NCBI GenBank assembly: GCA_964036275.1 | Contig: OZ038434.1 | Span: forward strand, 8,389,060-8,453,059 | Direction of reading: 5' to 3' | From: Litoditis marina | Taxonomy: Eukaryota; Nematoda; Chromadorea; Rhabditida; Rhabditidae | Length of the DNA: 64,000 nt | In this document: one piece after another, positions 14,401-25,190 of the stretch | Layout: every line of letters starts with the position of its first letter | Numbering within the stretch: position 1 is the first letter of the stretch | The notes under the pieces: generated by a model | Seen by the model: the letters and a program-made list of their open reading frames with translations, nothing else | Databases searched by the model: none | Told to the model about the DNA's origin: nothing | Translations under genes and position numbers: made by a program

Positions 14401-17400
14401 AAGCCAATCAGCCGGTGAAAGCCCTGAACACTACCCTCTCCGACCCGACCCTAGCCAAAGATGAAACATTGATGCAGACGATTGCGATGGCTCTATTGAA
14501 GCAGCACGTGTATGACAAGGTTCGTGTTGGTTAACATGCATCAGTACCATAACACTATGCTGAAACCTCATATGACATATGCCATTCATGCAAAAAATGG
14601 TTCATTAGGAGAGCTAAAAGTCTTTTCGTGGTTGCATTTATTTTGGGAAGGACTGTTTGTCTATAATTGCTCCATATTTGCTCAATCATATAGACTTATT
14701 TGAATCATAGGCTGGAGACTTATTTGAAAAGATGAAGGACTTTGACAAAGCTCTGGATAGTTATCGACAAGGAAACGCATACGCAAAGGCTGTACAGGTA
14801 AACTTCCTTACAACTTTCTACAAATTTACACTGAAACGAGTAGAAGAAAAATGATTGAAGTTATGTTCTCTAACAAGTCTCAATTTGGAATAAAAAAAAT
14901 TAGTTTTCCGTGAAAACTCACGAAATAACACTTTGTACTAATCCGAACTCGTAACCTCTATGGCTTCCAGTTAGCTCGCTTCGCGTTTCCTGACAAAGTG
15001 GTCGAGATCGAGGAGGAATGGGGAGATCATTTGGTCTCAGAGGGACAGCATGATATGGCGATCAATCACTATCTCGGTTAGTTCCAGGGGTAAAAGAAGC
15101 CAAGAATACCCCAATTAGTACATTTCTAACTATTCTATTAGACAAAAACTTGCTGTTTCGCTAGAAAAAGTTTTATTCTCGGTAATAGTTTTGAAAGGAA
15201 ATTCCGCCACCACTGTGGAGAATCAGTGTTCGAAGAATTTCTCAAACAGTTCCCACAACAGATTGTTACCGAGAATGAGAAACGAAAGCAATATCAGTTT
15301 GCGAACCAAACATAGAGATTTTTCTTAGCACAAATAGTGCACGGAAAACTGAGATTTCGTCATGTTTCCCTGGCCGAGTACTGTGTAAACAATTTCTAAA
15401 TCACTTTTCAGAAGCTAACAAATCGCTGAAGGCAGTCGAGTCAGCCATGCGAGCAAAGGAATGGAGCAAGGCCGTGCAAATAGTCGACGTGATCCAGGTA
15501 ACTACTAGTTGAACTTTCTAGAACTATTGCATTCTTTAAATCAACTTTTCGACTGAACATGTTTTTTTACATTCGACCTCTCAAGTTTACACTTCTAAGT
15601 TTTCATCTCTAGAGATTCGCGCCCAGAGTTTATTGATTAACTTTTAATATAATTTTTACAGGACGAAGGAACAAGCAAAACCTACTTCGGAAAGATCGCT
15701 GATCACTATGCCACAGTTGGAGAGTTCGATGTAAGAAATCTTCTGTACAATACAATAAAAAATTTCAACTCATTCAGCAATTTGTACTATCCTGCTCATT
15801 TCTTCAATTACAATGGAGTTTGTCAAGGGTTTCACAGGGATGCTACTCAGACTTTATCGACCTGTACGTTTTTCTGTCGAAATTCATTCAAACTGTTTAA
15901 CTTCGTTTCCAGAGAGCAGAGCGACTTTTCATCGAAGCAGATCTTCATAAACAGGCGATTGCAATGTACATCAAAAACAACAAGTGGGCTGACGCTTACA
16001 GGGTGAGAACACACAGAATCAGTTTCGGAAAAAAAATTAAATTAAACTGGACACTTTCTAGAAAATATTGAACACTCCTGTAGATCAGAGTATATTGTTA
16101 TTCAATACTTGAACACGATTTTTTAAAAGTTCGAACGAAATAATCTCAAACACCCTTTCCACAGACAACATTTTTCTTTTTTGAGTTGTGGCGGTAAAAC
16201 CGGATATTTATCTTCTCAGTTATCGGAAGAGTTTCTCGGCAAAGAGGAAACAGTTGCTTTGTATGAGCGAAAGGCAGAAGAACTTTCGGAACAGGGCAGG
16301 TTTGCCGAGGCTGAACAGGTATAGTCCTTATAATTTATATATGTTCTTATGTATTACATGTTCAAGTTTGACTAGATGCCCTACCACATATTCTAAAAGC
16401 TTTGAATAAGGTACAATATAGTATAAACTTAGTATACAAGAATGTATATAACTTCAATGTAGACTGCCTGTTTTCTTCACAGCTGTTCGTCTCAATCGGG
16501 TTGTCGAACAAGGCAATTCAAATGTACCGCGCGGCCAATCGGAATGATGACGTAGTACGACTGGTGGAGAAGTACCATGGAGATCATCTACAGGTATTCA
16601 TACATTTGATATGTAGAGGAATTTCATGTCAGGTATAATTTCTAATCCCTTGGAACAAAATATTCACGCTTTTGCAATATTTCACCATAACCATGTGTAT
16701 TTGGTCTTTACAAGGAATGAGTGTACCTCTGCTTCTTTGCCCATTTGTTCTTTATGGTTTGATGTGTTTGCTTCAAACAGAAGAAGTTTTATTTCAACCA
16801 AAAAACAAATATTTCACACTTTGATGGTATAACTAACCTCACCACCTACAGGACACCCACAAGAGATTGGGAATGGATCATGAGGAACGAGGGGACCTGC
16901 GGGCGGCTGAAGAGGAGTATCTGAAGGCGGGAGACTGGAAGGTATAGTAGATGAAAACGTTTGAGTTTTAGTCTGATATAGTAGATACACATCAAACTAC
17001 GATCATTGTGCATCATTTTTACTTCGTAGTGAAGTCGGCCACAAAACTAAATTTGTTTTGTGAGGGTCACGATTAATTGAATTGAATAAATAGGTTCCAG
17101 GTCAGAAATGGAATATTAACCAGACTCCATAACTCCATAAAAGACTCCATAAAACAAGCAAATTTATAACAAACAAGCATGTTCAGGCTGCGATAACGAT
17201 GTATCGAGAGAATGAGTTATGGAGCGATGCCTACCGTCTGGCGAAGAGTGAAGGGGGAGACACAGCACAAAAACAGGTAGATGAAGTTCCGAAACTGGTC
17301 CACATTATAGAGTTAACACTATATAGTATCTGCAGCATACAGTATAGGTGAAGTATACAGTTTCTTTTCTGACACTAAGTTTGAAGAGATCACAACTTTG

Positions 17401-20400
17401 ACTTACAACTTTGAATAAAGCTTTGACAGTACGTCTTAGTTCTTATCAAGCACAACGCATGTAATTGCGATCGTTACTTCAGAGTGGAAATGCCTGATAC
17501 AAAAATTGACCTTAATTTGGCCTGTTGCTACGATAACAACAATTCAAAACTATGCTAGCAATATAATTATTGTATCACAATCAAATAACAATTAAGGTCG
17601 GGTTCCTGTGGGCGAAAAGTCTGGGTGGAGAGGCTGCAGTCAAGTTGTTGAACAAGTTCGGCATGCTCACCGATGCTATTGACCATGCTTGCGAGAATGG
17701 GTGAGTTTCGCGCTTTCCATACAATGAACTGATTGAACACAAAATAGGTGGACTCAGATCACTATTGCAAGAATCAGTCATAATCACAGAGTTTTTTATA
17801 AGGCTGAACAACTGCTAGAACAAATCGGACTATGAAGAACGGAGCGAACGAGTGTGACACGATCAGTGTTGTTTCTGCATGCGAACAGTAACAATCCAAT
17901 GAATTAGATTGGTTCAATTACCAAGTGGAAATATTTCAAATTCAGTGCTTTCGATTTCGCGTTCGACTTGGCAAAGTTGGGAGCTAAGGAGAGGTTGCCG
18001 GAGGTACGTGATTCTGTCAGCTACGAAACCATAATAAGGGGAATTTCGAATAATGATCAAAACCGAGACAAGCTTATGCTACAATCACATTTTTTTTGAG
18101 GAAAATGAACCGTTTTGTTCTGTCAATCCTAAAATAATGAATTTTACATGTGACACTAAAGACGTATGAAAAGATAATTACGAAAACAAATTTGAGCTGC
18201 ACGAGCGAATTGACACCAATATGTTTTTCACCTCTCCTACCTTGGGGGGGGGGGGGGGGTGATACTTTCCGAACTGTAGTTTGGTCGACAAGAAAATTTA
18301 CATTGTAGTTCTCGAATCACGACTGAAACTCGACGGAATGAAACTACAAACACAGAGCTCAGTGTACCCTATCGACCCGCTTCTTTAACTTCATTGATAG
18401 CAAACAACATATCAGAATAGAAAATATGTTCACAATTGAAGTGTTCCGTTCAGGTACATCTGCGAATGGCGGTCCAATTGGAAGAAGAAAACAAGCTGGA
18501 CGACGCGGCCAAACACTTCGTGGACGCCGGGAAGCCGGAAGAAGCCGTTTCCATGTACATCCATGATCAGGACTGGGCGGCTGCCGAACGCATTGCAAAG
18601 TAAATTTGTGGTCCTTTTTGAACTTTTCTCTACCAAAGAGGTGTAACTGAAATTCTACTGAAACTTTTTTCAATGTTTCTTGTTAGTTGAATGGGTTAAA
18701 TGTCATTTCTCGTGAAACCGAAGTAACTCGAACATACTTCATTGAAGTGATTATACCCCTATTCACCCAGGGAACATGCCCCTCAGGCCCTGACGGAAGT
18801 GTACACCGGGGAAGCAAGGAAAGCATTGGAGGAGGGAGACCATGCCAGGGCAGAGAGCTTCCTACTCAGGGCAAATCGACCGGATATCATTATGAGGTTA
18901 GTTTTTATATGATCACACCTACAGTATTTGGGTATTTGGTTAAAGATTCTCATTAACTTTTTGATGAGTGAGTGGATTGAAAAATATTGAAACAGTTTGG
19001 TTTGCGCTCTTATTCAACACAATCAAAATAAAAATTTGATGACCGTCATTTCAATAAATCGTTAAGAAGTTTGACTTCACGCTGCTGAGCACAGTAATGA
19101 AACAAAGTTTTCCCAGAATATTTGATTCTCAACAATGACAATACTTTTGTTCATAAGCGCGGGTAAAACCTATCGCACAAGTAATAAAGTGAACAGACGT
19201 ATGGAACTACAAGAAACGTGATAAAGTTCCAGGAGAACTAACTAATTTATCAACATTTCACTCGTCACAGAATAATGTATTTTTAGATACTTCAAAGAGA
19301 ATGGCATGTGGCCTGACGCTCTGCGGATTGCGAAGGACTACTTGCCTCATCAACTCAGCCAACTTCAAGTATGTTAGCTTGTCACAACTAAAGCTCGTAG
19401 CCATTGAGACAAAAATAATAATCTCAAAGGATAATCATTTCAAAACAATCACCTGTAACCAACTTGACAGAAAGTTCATAATAAGTCATATATTGAATGC
19501 ATATATTTCTAACCACTTAGCTAACTAAATTCACTTCGACAAAAACAGGGTTTTCGGCAATATTGCTCGCTAAAGAACGAGTTCTTTGTACATTCTCATT
19601 TTGCAGGAAGAGTTTGACAAAGCAGAACTGCGAAGTGGCGCCCGTGGTGTGGACTCATACCTCGTACAGGCCAAAGAGTGGGAGGCCCAGTCAGAGTGGG
19701 CCAGGGCAGTTCAGACATATCTTAAGGTGAGACAACAGCTGACCATATCAGAATAATTTTCCGTTAGAATTAGGCTTGTGTTGTATTGGAGTGCACTGTA
19801 ACTTTCTAGTCGACTTTCCTTTCAACTCCTATCACACTTTGACGCCAACAATCAAGCCTTCATACAACACCCAGTAATGCCGAAAAATGAACCAAGTTTG
19901 TGTTGGATTGTCAGAAATTCAATTTGACGAAGAACTCTCTGTGATTCCAGATTTCACCCGAGGCTACTCCAAACCAGGAGTTGGTGAAACAGAGTGCTCT
20001 GAAAGCCGCTGACCTGGCTATCAAGTTTCTTCTCGGTGTTGATCAACAGGTTCTGTTTTGAGTGTTGGAGTTGAATTCATTCTTTTACATTGTAAATAGG
20101 GTGGGGGATTGATTCTAGTGAAACAAGAAGTATTACTGCACATAACAGTTTCACAATACTCGGGATAGACGGGGGATAGAAAAATTACCAGGAAAATATT
20201 TCAAGAACCGCAACCGTTGTATCCAATTGTTGGCAACAGACTCCATTTTTCAGTGGATTTTCATCAAAAGTCAGAGTGCAAACTATTGGAAAGCAACCGT
20301 ACGAAATTCGTCATTTATTTTATATCCAATGGCTTTTCCAGCTACACATACTTCATGAATAATAACTTCAGTTGTTCGGTGAAGTACTCAACCGTCTGGA

Positions 20401-23400
20401 TGAACTGAACCTTCATGAGAAGGCCGCCGAGGCACTGCTCACCATGGGAAACACTCGTCAAGCTATATCGGCACTATGCAGAGCAAATCAGTGGTCAAAG
20501 GCAAAACAGGTAGGTGCAAACATGAATACAGTAAAATTAAAATTAAGCAACGTCAAAAACTTTGATAGAAAAGGAATACATCCGTTTATTATATGTGTTT
20601 TCTTCACTCAATCAACAACAAAATCCTCGCTCAATCACGAGTAAACCACACTACTACTCAAATGCCATGCAAACGAAATTTGAATACAATAACTTTTTTA
20701 AATTTTAGGTTGCCTCGGAGTTCTTACCGGAGCTGATACCGGAGATCGAGGAGGCCTACAAGGAGAGTCTGAAAAACGAGGGTAAAATGGGCGAGCTCAT
20801 CGATGTGGATGTCATTTCGGCCATAGACATGATGATAGAAAAGGGACAATGGGACCGGGCACTGGACACCGCGAAACAACAGAAGGTACATATTATAGTT
20901 TGATCAAGTCAATAGATCAATGTTTTCAAAGGTTGGTTGTCGTGAGCAAACTACAAACACAGAAGAACATCAATGAAACAATGTACGTTTGAAAAAAGTA
21001 AATGAAACGTCCCACCGTACGGTACTCAACATTCGAACTTCGTTCATAACATCATTACCTGTTTGTGAACTCGAATGTGGTCAGAAAATTCACGGGACTA
21101 CTCGGTTCTTATCTATTCTAGAAAATTTATAACCGACAATGTCAACACATGATTGAAATGCTTACAATTGTTGTGAGAGGACCAAACACACTTTCCGGTA
21201 ACTCTGAAACTTGAACCACTTCAGCACGGTCCCCTGTTGGATAAGTATGTGGCCCAGTACGCGGCAGAGCTGCTCACCGAAGGCGATTTCCCGAGACTAA
21301 TCAAAGTTTTCCAAAAGTACGGAGCGTCGCCGAATCCAGCCAACTTCAACATGTATCGAACCATATTCGATAAGGTATTATTATTTATAATTCTGACTTA
21401 CAGTTATTCATTCCGATCGACATGAATAATAAATATACTTACCGTTACATCCGATTGGTTAGCAGGCGTTTGCGATTCTGTGTTATGCTAAAGTGAACGT
21501 GCTTAAACACTTCTGTATATATAACGCAGTTACTTTGAGCTCTCAGATTTTTTTCAAAAACTTCTGTATGCTATATGCATTTACTCCTTCCAGGCAGTGT
21601 GTGAGACGAAAGAGTCATCTCAAGACGAGTTCGATCGACTCGTCCCGGTCAGGGACCTATTTCTCATCATAGTCGACACAATGCAGAAAGAAAACTCCTC
21701 TCGTAAAGAAGTTGGTCAATAATTAACTTGAAGTTTATTGTTCAAAAATTCCATAAAAGTCATAAACAACATAGTTGTCCAACATTGGTCACAACTGAAA
21801 ACACTATAAGTTGTCGGCGTGAGCGGCATTGGTGTTGATCGAACCCTTTTCAAAACGAGACATTCAAAGTACATAGTTTAGAGCAGATAGGGCAAATGTT
21901 GATTTTCTAGTTAGATAAACGGTCGACTTTGTGTGATTGAAACGACTGGTACAGAAAAAGAAAATAATAAAACATTTTAGGAATTCGAACGCTACGTCTG
22001 TGCACTGAACCTAATGACGCTGCGATGTGCGCTCGAGGTGAGATTATTGTCACAAAATAATTTGCGACCCTCAACTATGGGACCTTTAAATGTACTCTCA
22101 AAAAAGAGAGAGAACAAAAAGAGAGCGAGAAGGAGATAAAGACGAACATAGAAAATACAGAGAGGGAGATTACCACGCAGGGGATAAAGAGAAAGGTAAA
22201 GAGAGAATGAGAGATTGATAGAGAAATGAAGAAAGAGAAAGACAGAAAGAGAGAAAGAGAGAGACGAAGGGAAAAAGTTGTATATTGAAGTTCCACATAG
22301 TGGTAGTTCAGATGACCGATTCGTCCGACTCTCCGCGTCTCCGATTGAAGCAGTCTCTTTCCCTGTTGCGCTACACCGACATCCTACCGGCAGATCGAAT
22401 ATTCTATGAAGCCGGCTCGGCTGCCAGGGTTCGTTTAACAAGAGGAAAACAATCATAATTTACATAATCTCTATCACATGATTAAAAGTTTGCTCTACTA
22501 TAGAAAAACAATGTTTCTACGGATAATGCTAACTATATCTAAATGTACGCTGTATGGGCTGTGTCATTTTCAGATCACAAATGTGTTACTGTCTGTTTGT
22601 TATAGTTTGCACTCAGACGTTGAAAAACATCGTATAACAGACATTAGCTCGGCTTTGAACTAAACTCAAGCTACGTTCATCTGAATAGCACATATATAAT
22701 CTCTACTACGATCAACAAACTTTCTATTTTCGATCAAAAGTTTTGTTATTTTCATTCTAGGACTATGGTAACGAGTACGAGAATGTGGCCTTCGTGCTAT
22801 TGAACCATTATCTGGATATCGTGGATGCTATAGATGAAGGTACGAAACACGATATTCTAAGTAATTCAAGAAGTGAAACACATCATCAAACAATATACGT
22901 GCAAAACAAAAAAATCCGATTCTTCATTCTACTTCCAAGGGAATATCACAGTCAGTATCTCGAATAGGTGAGAATCCAGAGAATCGAAACTTGCATTAAC
23001 CCATGTGATTTGAGAGAAAGACAGGTTGTAGATCAATTAATGATGATGAAGTGATACTACCGACTATTCACTATTGAACAAAGATCTCATTTTCAGGCAA
23101 CGTTGAAATGGTCGACTACTCGGCCTTTGAGTATTCAGACATTCCTACAGAAATTTCTCTACCGGAGACTCAGTGGCTTGAAGTGCGTTTAGTGATTTAT
23201 TGTATTTACCTATAGCTGTTTGAGTTTTGAAAAAATATTTTTATGTTAACTTGAAATATGATTTAACTGATATTTATCCGCGTTTTCCAGTCGGCTGAGC
23301 ACGAGGAGGTGAAGGAGTGGGTTCTGGCCGTCTCCGTGGACAACGACACTACGAAGGAGTTGTCTCTGGACAAGAGGGGCGCCTTCGAGGCATCTCTCAC

Positions 23401-24111
23401 CGACCCAGATGGGACCATATGGCCACAATGCTGCATTACCGGTTAGTTCCGGTTTCGATATCCACCTAAAAATGATACTCCTATGGTATGGTTACTGAAA
23501 CTTTAGCTCTTTTAGTACGTAAATGTTCGGAATGGTTTTGCATCAGATGTGATACTTCCGTTACGAAGAGTTGTTTGAGTTTGCAACAGGAAACATACAT
23601 TTGAAACATGTAATGTGTACTGCAGAAGTCTCAGAAATTATTATAGTCGTCGCCAACGGAAAGGCGGGAGGGTACTGTATATCTGACTTTCCGCTGTGTA
23701 CGCACGCATGTCTTCGATTACAAAGCTCGCCGATTATGTGCTCTAGTAGCGCAGTGGTTCGCACCCTGCTACGAATCTTTTGCTCGCGGGTTCGATTCCG
23801 GCGAGAGACAGAAGTTCATAAATTTGGCACCCACTATATTGACCGTGTGCGCCATTTCTAGTTTTACAGCTATATCGACTAATAATATTGACGCTTCACA
23901 TGATTCGTTTGTTTTGGGTACTTATTAAATGCTGACAATTTCAGGCTACCCGGTGACAAACTCGAATGTGGATGTGGGAGAGTTGCATGCGGAAAGGGAA
24001 GAGTTGAACCGGTTCCTAATAACTATCAAAACGAATCCAACCGATGCACTGATAAATGCACAAGAGTTTATATCTCGTTGGGCCAAAAGCCCTTTGGCTA
24101 TGGCATTGTGA
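5483..24111 (+). CDS. osm-1: Intraflagellar transport protein IFT172 (OSM-1)
   Basis: Complete gene: 48 exons in phase give 1,741 residues, against 1,749 in human. It is an IFT-B adaptor that carries cargo along ciliary microtubules. The N-terminal third is WD-repeat beta-propeller (for example [20 protein letters not shown]), then a long TPR-like alpha-solenoid (AYLW-type [30 protein letters not shown] motifs). Exons: 5483-5521, 5732-5875, 6543-6655, 6918-7002, 7265-7365, 7619-7694, 7853-7952, 8144-8255, 9754-9877, 10092-10265, 10564-10676, 10842-10967, 11525-11610, 11675-11739, 12058-12227, 12553-12652, 12724-12848, 13061-13172, 13427-13558, 13818-13895, 14035-14115, 14352-14519, 14711-14797, 14971-15076, 15412-15497, 15662-15730, 15913-16002, 16220-16318, 16483-16593, 16852-16941, 17187-17276, 17597-17700, 17946-18003, 18454-18599, 18771-18896, 19287-19368, 19607-19726, 19951-20049, 20372-20509, 20709-20885, 21225-21374, 21594-21710, 21981-22037, 22312-22428, 22761-22839, 23097-23182, 23291-23441, 23945-24111. 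Intron 2 appears to use a GC donor. Intron 8 hosts a sperm gene. Confidence 0.96.
5876..6542 (+). other. osm-1 intron 2: GC-AG intron containing a MITE
   Basis: Exon 2 ends GAC-GCT-AAG and is followed by gcgggt. The in-frame continuation TTC-GGC-AAG starts after a strong tttttttcag. Using the nearest GT instead would shift the frame against the conserved KPxDxKxGxKSY segment. A non-canonical GC donor is therefore the best reading. The intron also holds an inverted-repeat element (see 6068-6275). Confidence 0.65.
6068..6275. mobile_element. MITE-like element with about 50-bp inverted termini (copy 1)
   Basis: The left end reads TCCTACTGAGACTCTTAC. The right end, reverse-complemented, reads TCCTACTGAGACTCCTAC, and similarity continues inward through TTTCGAAACTTCC-like sequence. 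A related element lies at 29067-29283. There is no coding capacity. I could not define a target duplication. Confidence 0.55.
8536..9324 (-). CDS. MSP-domain sperm protein, nested in osm-1
   Basis: Three exons, read on the minus strand: 9324-9220, 9049-8969 and 8679-8536. All introns are phase 0 with GT-AG ends, giving 109 residues. The protein opens [18 protein letters not shown] and carries [20 protein letters not shown], the core signature of the small nematode MSP-domain sperm proteins (SSS/SSP type). It then reads [18 protein letters not shown], as in family members that end near residue 107-110. Such proteins are cytosolic and expressed in sperm. The MSP fold forms filaments or scaffolds in amoeboid sperm. 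The gene sits wholly inside osm-1 intron 8 (8256-9753), in opposite orientation. No frameshift or early stop is present, so it looks functional. The family is certain; the exact orthologue is not. Confidence 0.9.
18244..18259. repeat. Poly-G tract of 16
   Basis: An uninterrupted run of 16 G in an osm-1 intron. Such tracts can form G-quadruplexes. Confidence 0.9.
18274..18355. repeat. Short inverted-repeat element (CTGTAGTTTG...AAACTACA)
   Basis: CTGTAGTTTGGTC at the left and AAACTACAAACACAG at the right form inverted termini about 80 bases apart, in an osm-1 intron. Similar termini recur at 20894-20965, 48475-48560 and 54003-54074. Confidence 0.5.
20894..20965. repeat. Short inverted-repeat element, same family
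   Basis: TATAGTTTGATCA and GCAAACTACAAACACAGAAG face each other about 70 bases apart in an osm-1 intron. This looks like a MITE remnant of the TAGTTTGATC family. Confidence 0.45.
22099..22275. repeat. GA-rich simple sequence
   Basis: Purine-rich GAGAGA/AAAGAGAG tract in an osm-1 intron, followed directly by the exon at 22312. The long open frames seen here on the minus strand are artefacts of this composition. Confidence 0.9.
23642..23838. mobile_element. tRNA-like repeat with terminal inverted repeats (copy 1)
   Basis: The element starts TATAGTCGTCGCC and ends GGCACCCACTATA, which is an imperfect inverted repeat. Inside are sequences like RNA polymerase III boxes: TAGCGCAGTGG (A) and GGTTCGATTCC (B). 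The B box is flanked by CTCGC and GCGAG, which can pair. It lies in the last osm-1 intron. The closest relative is at 24562-24765. Confidence 0.7.
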
Positions 24112-24118
24112 TTCGTTG

Positions 24119-24124
24119 AATAAA
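24119..24124 (+). terminator. osm-1 poly(A) signal
   Basis: AATAAA begins 8 bases after the TGA stop, so the 3' UTR is probably very short. Confidence 0.7.
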
Positions 24125-24561
24125 ACATGTCGTGAAAAATGGGTTTCTACACAAGAATATTCAACGTAGTGCATATTTATATTCATTTTTGCAAATTTGC
24201 CAATGTCATACTTCGTGAGACATGTCTTGATCGAATTTATTTTCACTTTGGTTTGACAAACACATTCATGTCAATTGGGTACATTCCAACAGTTTAACGA
24301 ATATTATTAAAATAATTTTATTAAAGGGATTCAACAAAAATGCAGGACGTAAATGAGATCGCAATGAGTCACTAGTATTAGCATGGATCACAAGCAAATT
24401 TATACACGATAATGGAAACAGATCTATTATTTGTATCCGAGGAGAGACAATTTACTGATGTTGGTCAAAACTAGAGTATTCTACTAAATCTTGTTAAACC
24501 TAATGAAACAACATAAAATTCGTTCCCGAGATAGTCAACCGTGAGTTTCAGAATTTGGCAG

Positions 24562-24765
24562 TATAGTCGTCGCCAACGGAAAGGCGGGAGGGTACTGTAT
24601 ATCTCACTTTCCGCTGTGTATGCACACATCTCTTCGATTCCGAAGTTTGCTGGTTATGTGCACTAATAGCGCAGTGGTTAGCGCCCACCGCCCAGCCACT
24701 AATATTTTGCTCGCAAGTTCGATTACGGCAAGAGACAGAAATTTATAAATTTGGCACGCACTATA
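24562..24765. mobile_element. tRNA-like repeat with terminal inverted repeats (copy 2)
   Basis: Same layout as the copy at 23642: TATAGTCGTCGCC at the left and GGCACGCACTATA at the right. The A box TAGCGCAGTGGTTAGCGC is better preserved. The B-box region (AGTTCGATTACGG) is decayed. It lies downstream of osm-1. Confidence 0.7.
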
Positions 24766-25190
24766 CTAGAACTTTGCACCTGACGTCTGAGATAAAACGC
24801 AATGACAGTTCTGTAGTTGTTACTTCCACGTCGGATGAAAACCCGCTGAATAAGAGTGAACAGGTACCGTATTCAGTTTTTACATTACAACCTGCGTCTT
24901 CTCTAACTCACACTATTTCTCTGCTCTTACATCCCGCCGGGATACAAGTACCGCGAAGTAGCGCTCTGAGCAAGAAACGCAGAATGAGATCAAGATGCCC
25001 GGCTAATCAAGCATACTGTCTCAGTTTTCGGAATTTTTCTAAGTTTTATGTGGTCATAGTTTCCCATGAAATTGCTCGAAATCAAAATTGCAAGTAGTTT
25101 TCCTCGAAAATATCACGTGTGTCAATCTCGGACTAAAAAGCACACCTCACAATTGATTAACAAATAACAAACATTGTCCCTAGAATCGTT

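Larger units (their letters stand above)
24112..25190. other. Spacer between convergent osm-1 and atat-2
   Basis: AT-rich and apparently non-coding. It holds the osm-1 poly(A) signal and a second tRNA-like repeat. A 107-codon plus-strand frame at 24774-25097 has no recognisable domain and begins just after the repeat, so I do not call it. Confidence 0.6.

Noticed and set aside
21992..22456. 154-codon minus-strand frame and its overlapping 73-codon frame
   Set aside because: Translation of the GA-rich tract (strings of Ser, Leu and Phe), overlapping a true osm-1 exon on the other strand.
23735..23805. tRNA gene
   Set aside because: A and B boxes are present, but no acceptor stem or anticodon arm forms. 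It lies inside a repeated element.
24774..25097. 107-codon frame between osm-1 and atat-2
   Set aside because: Composition is not protein-like and it begins just after a repeat.
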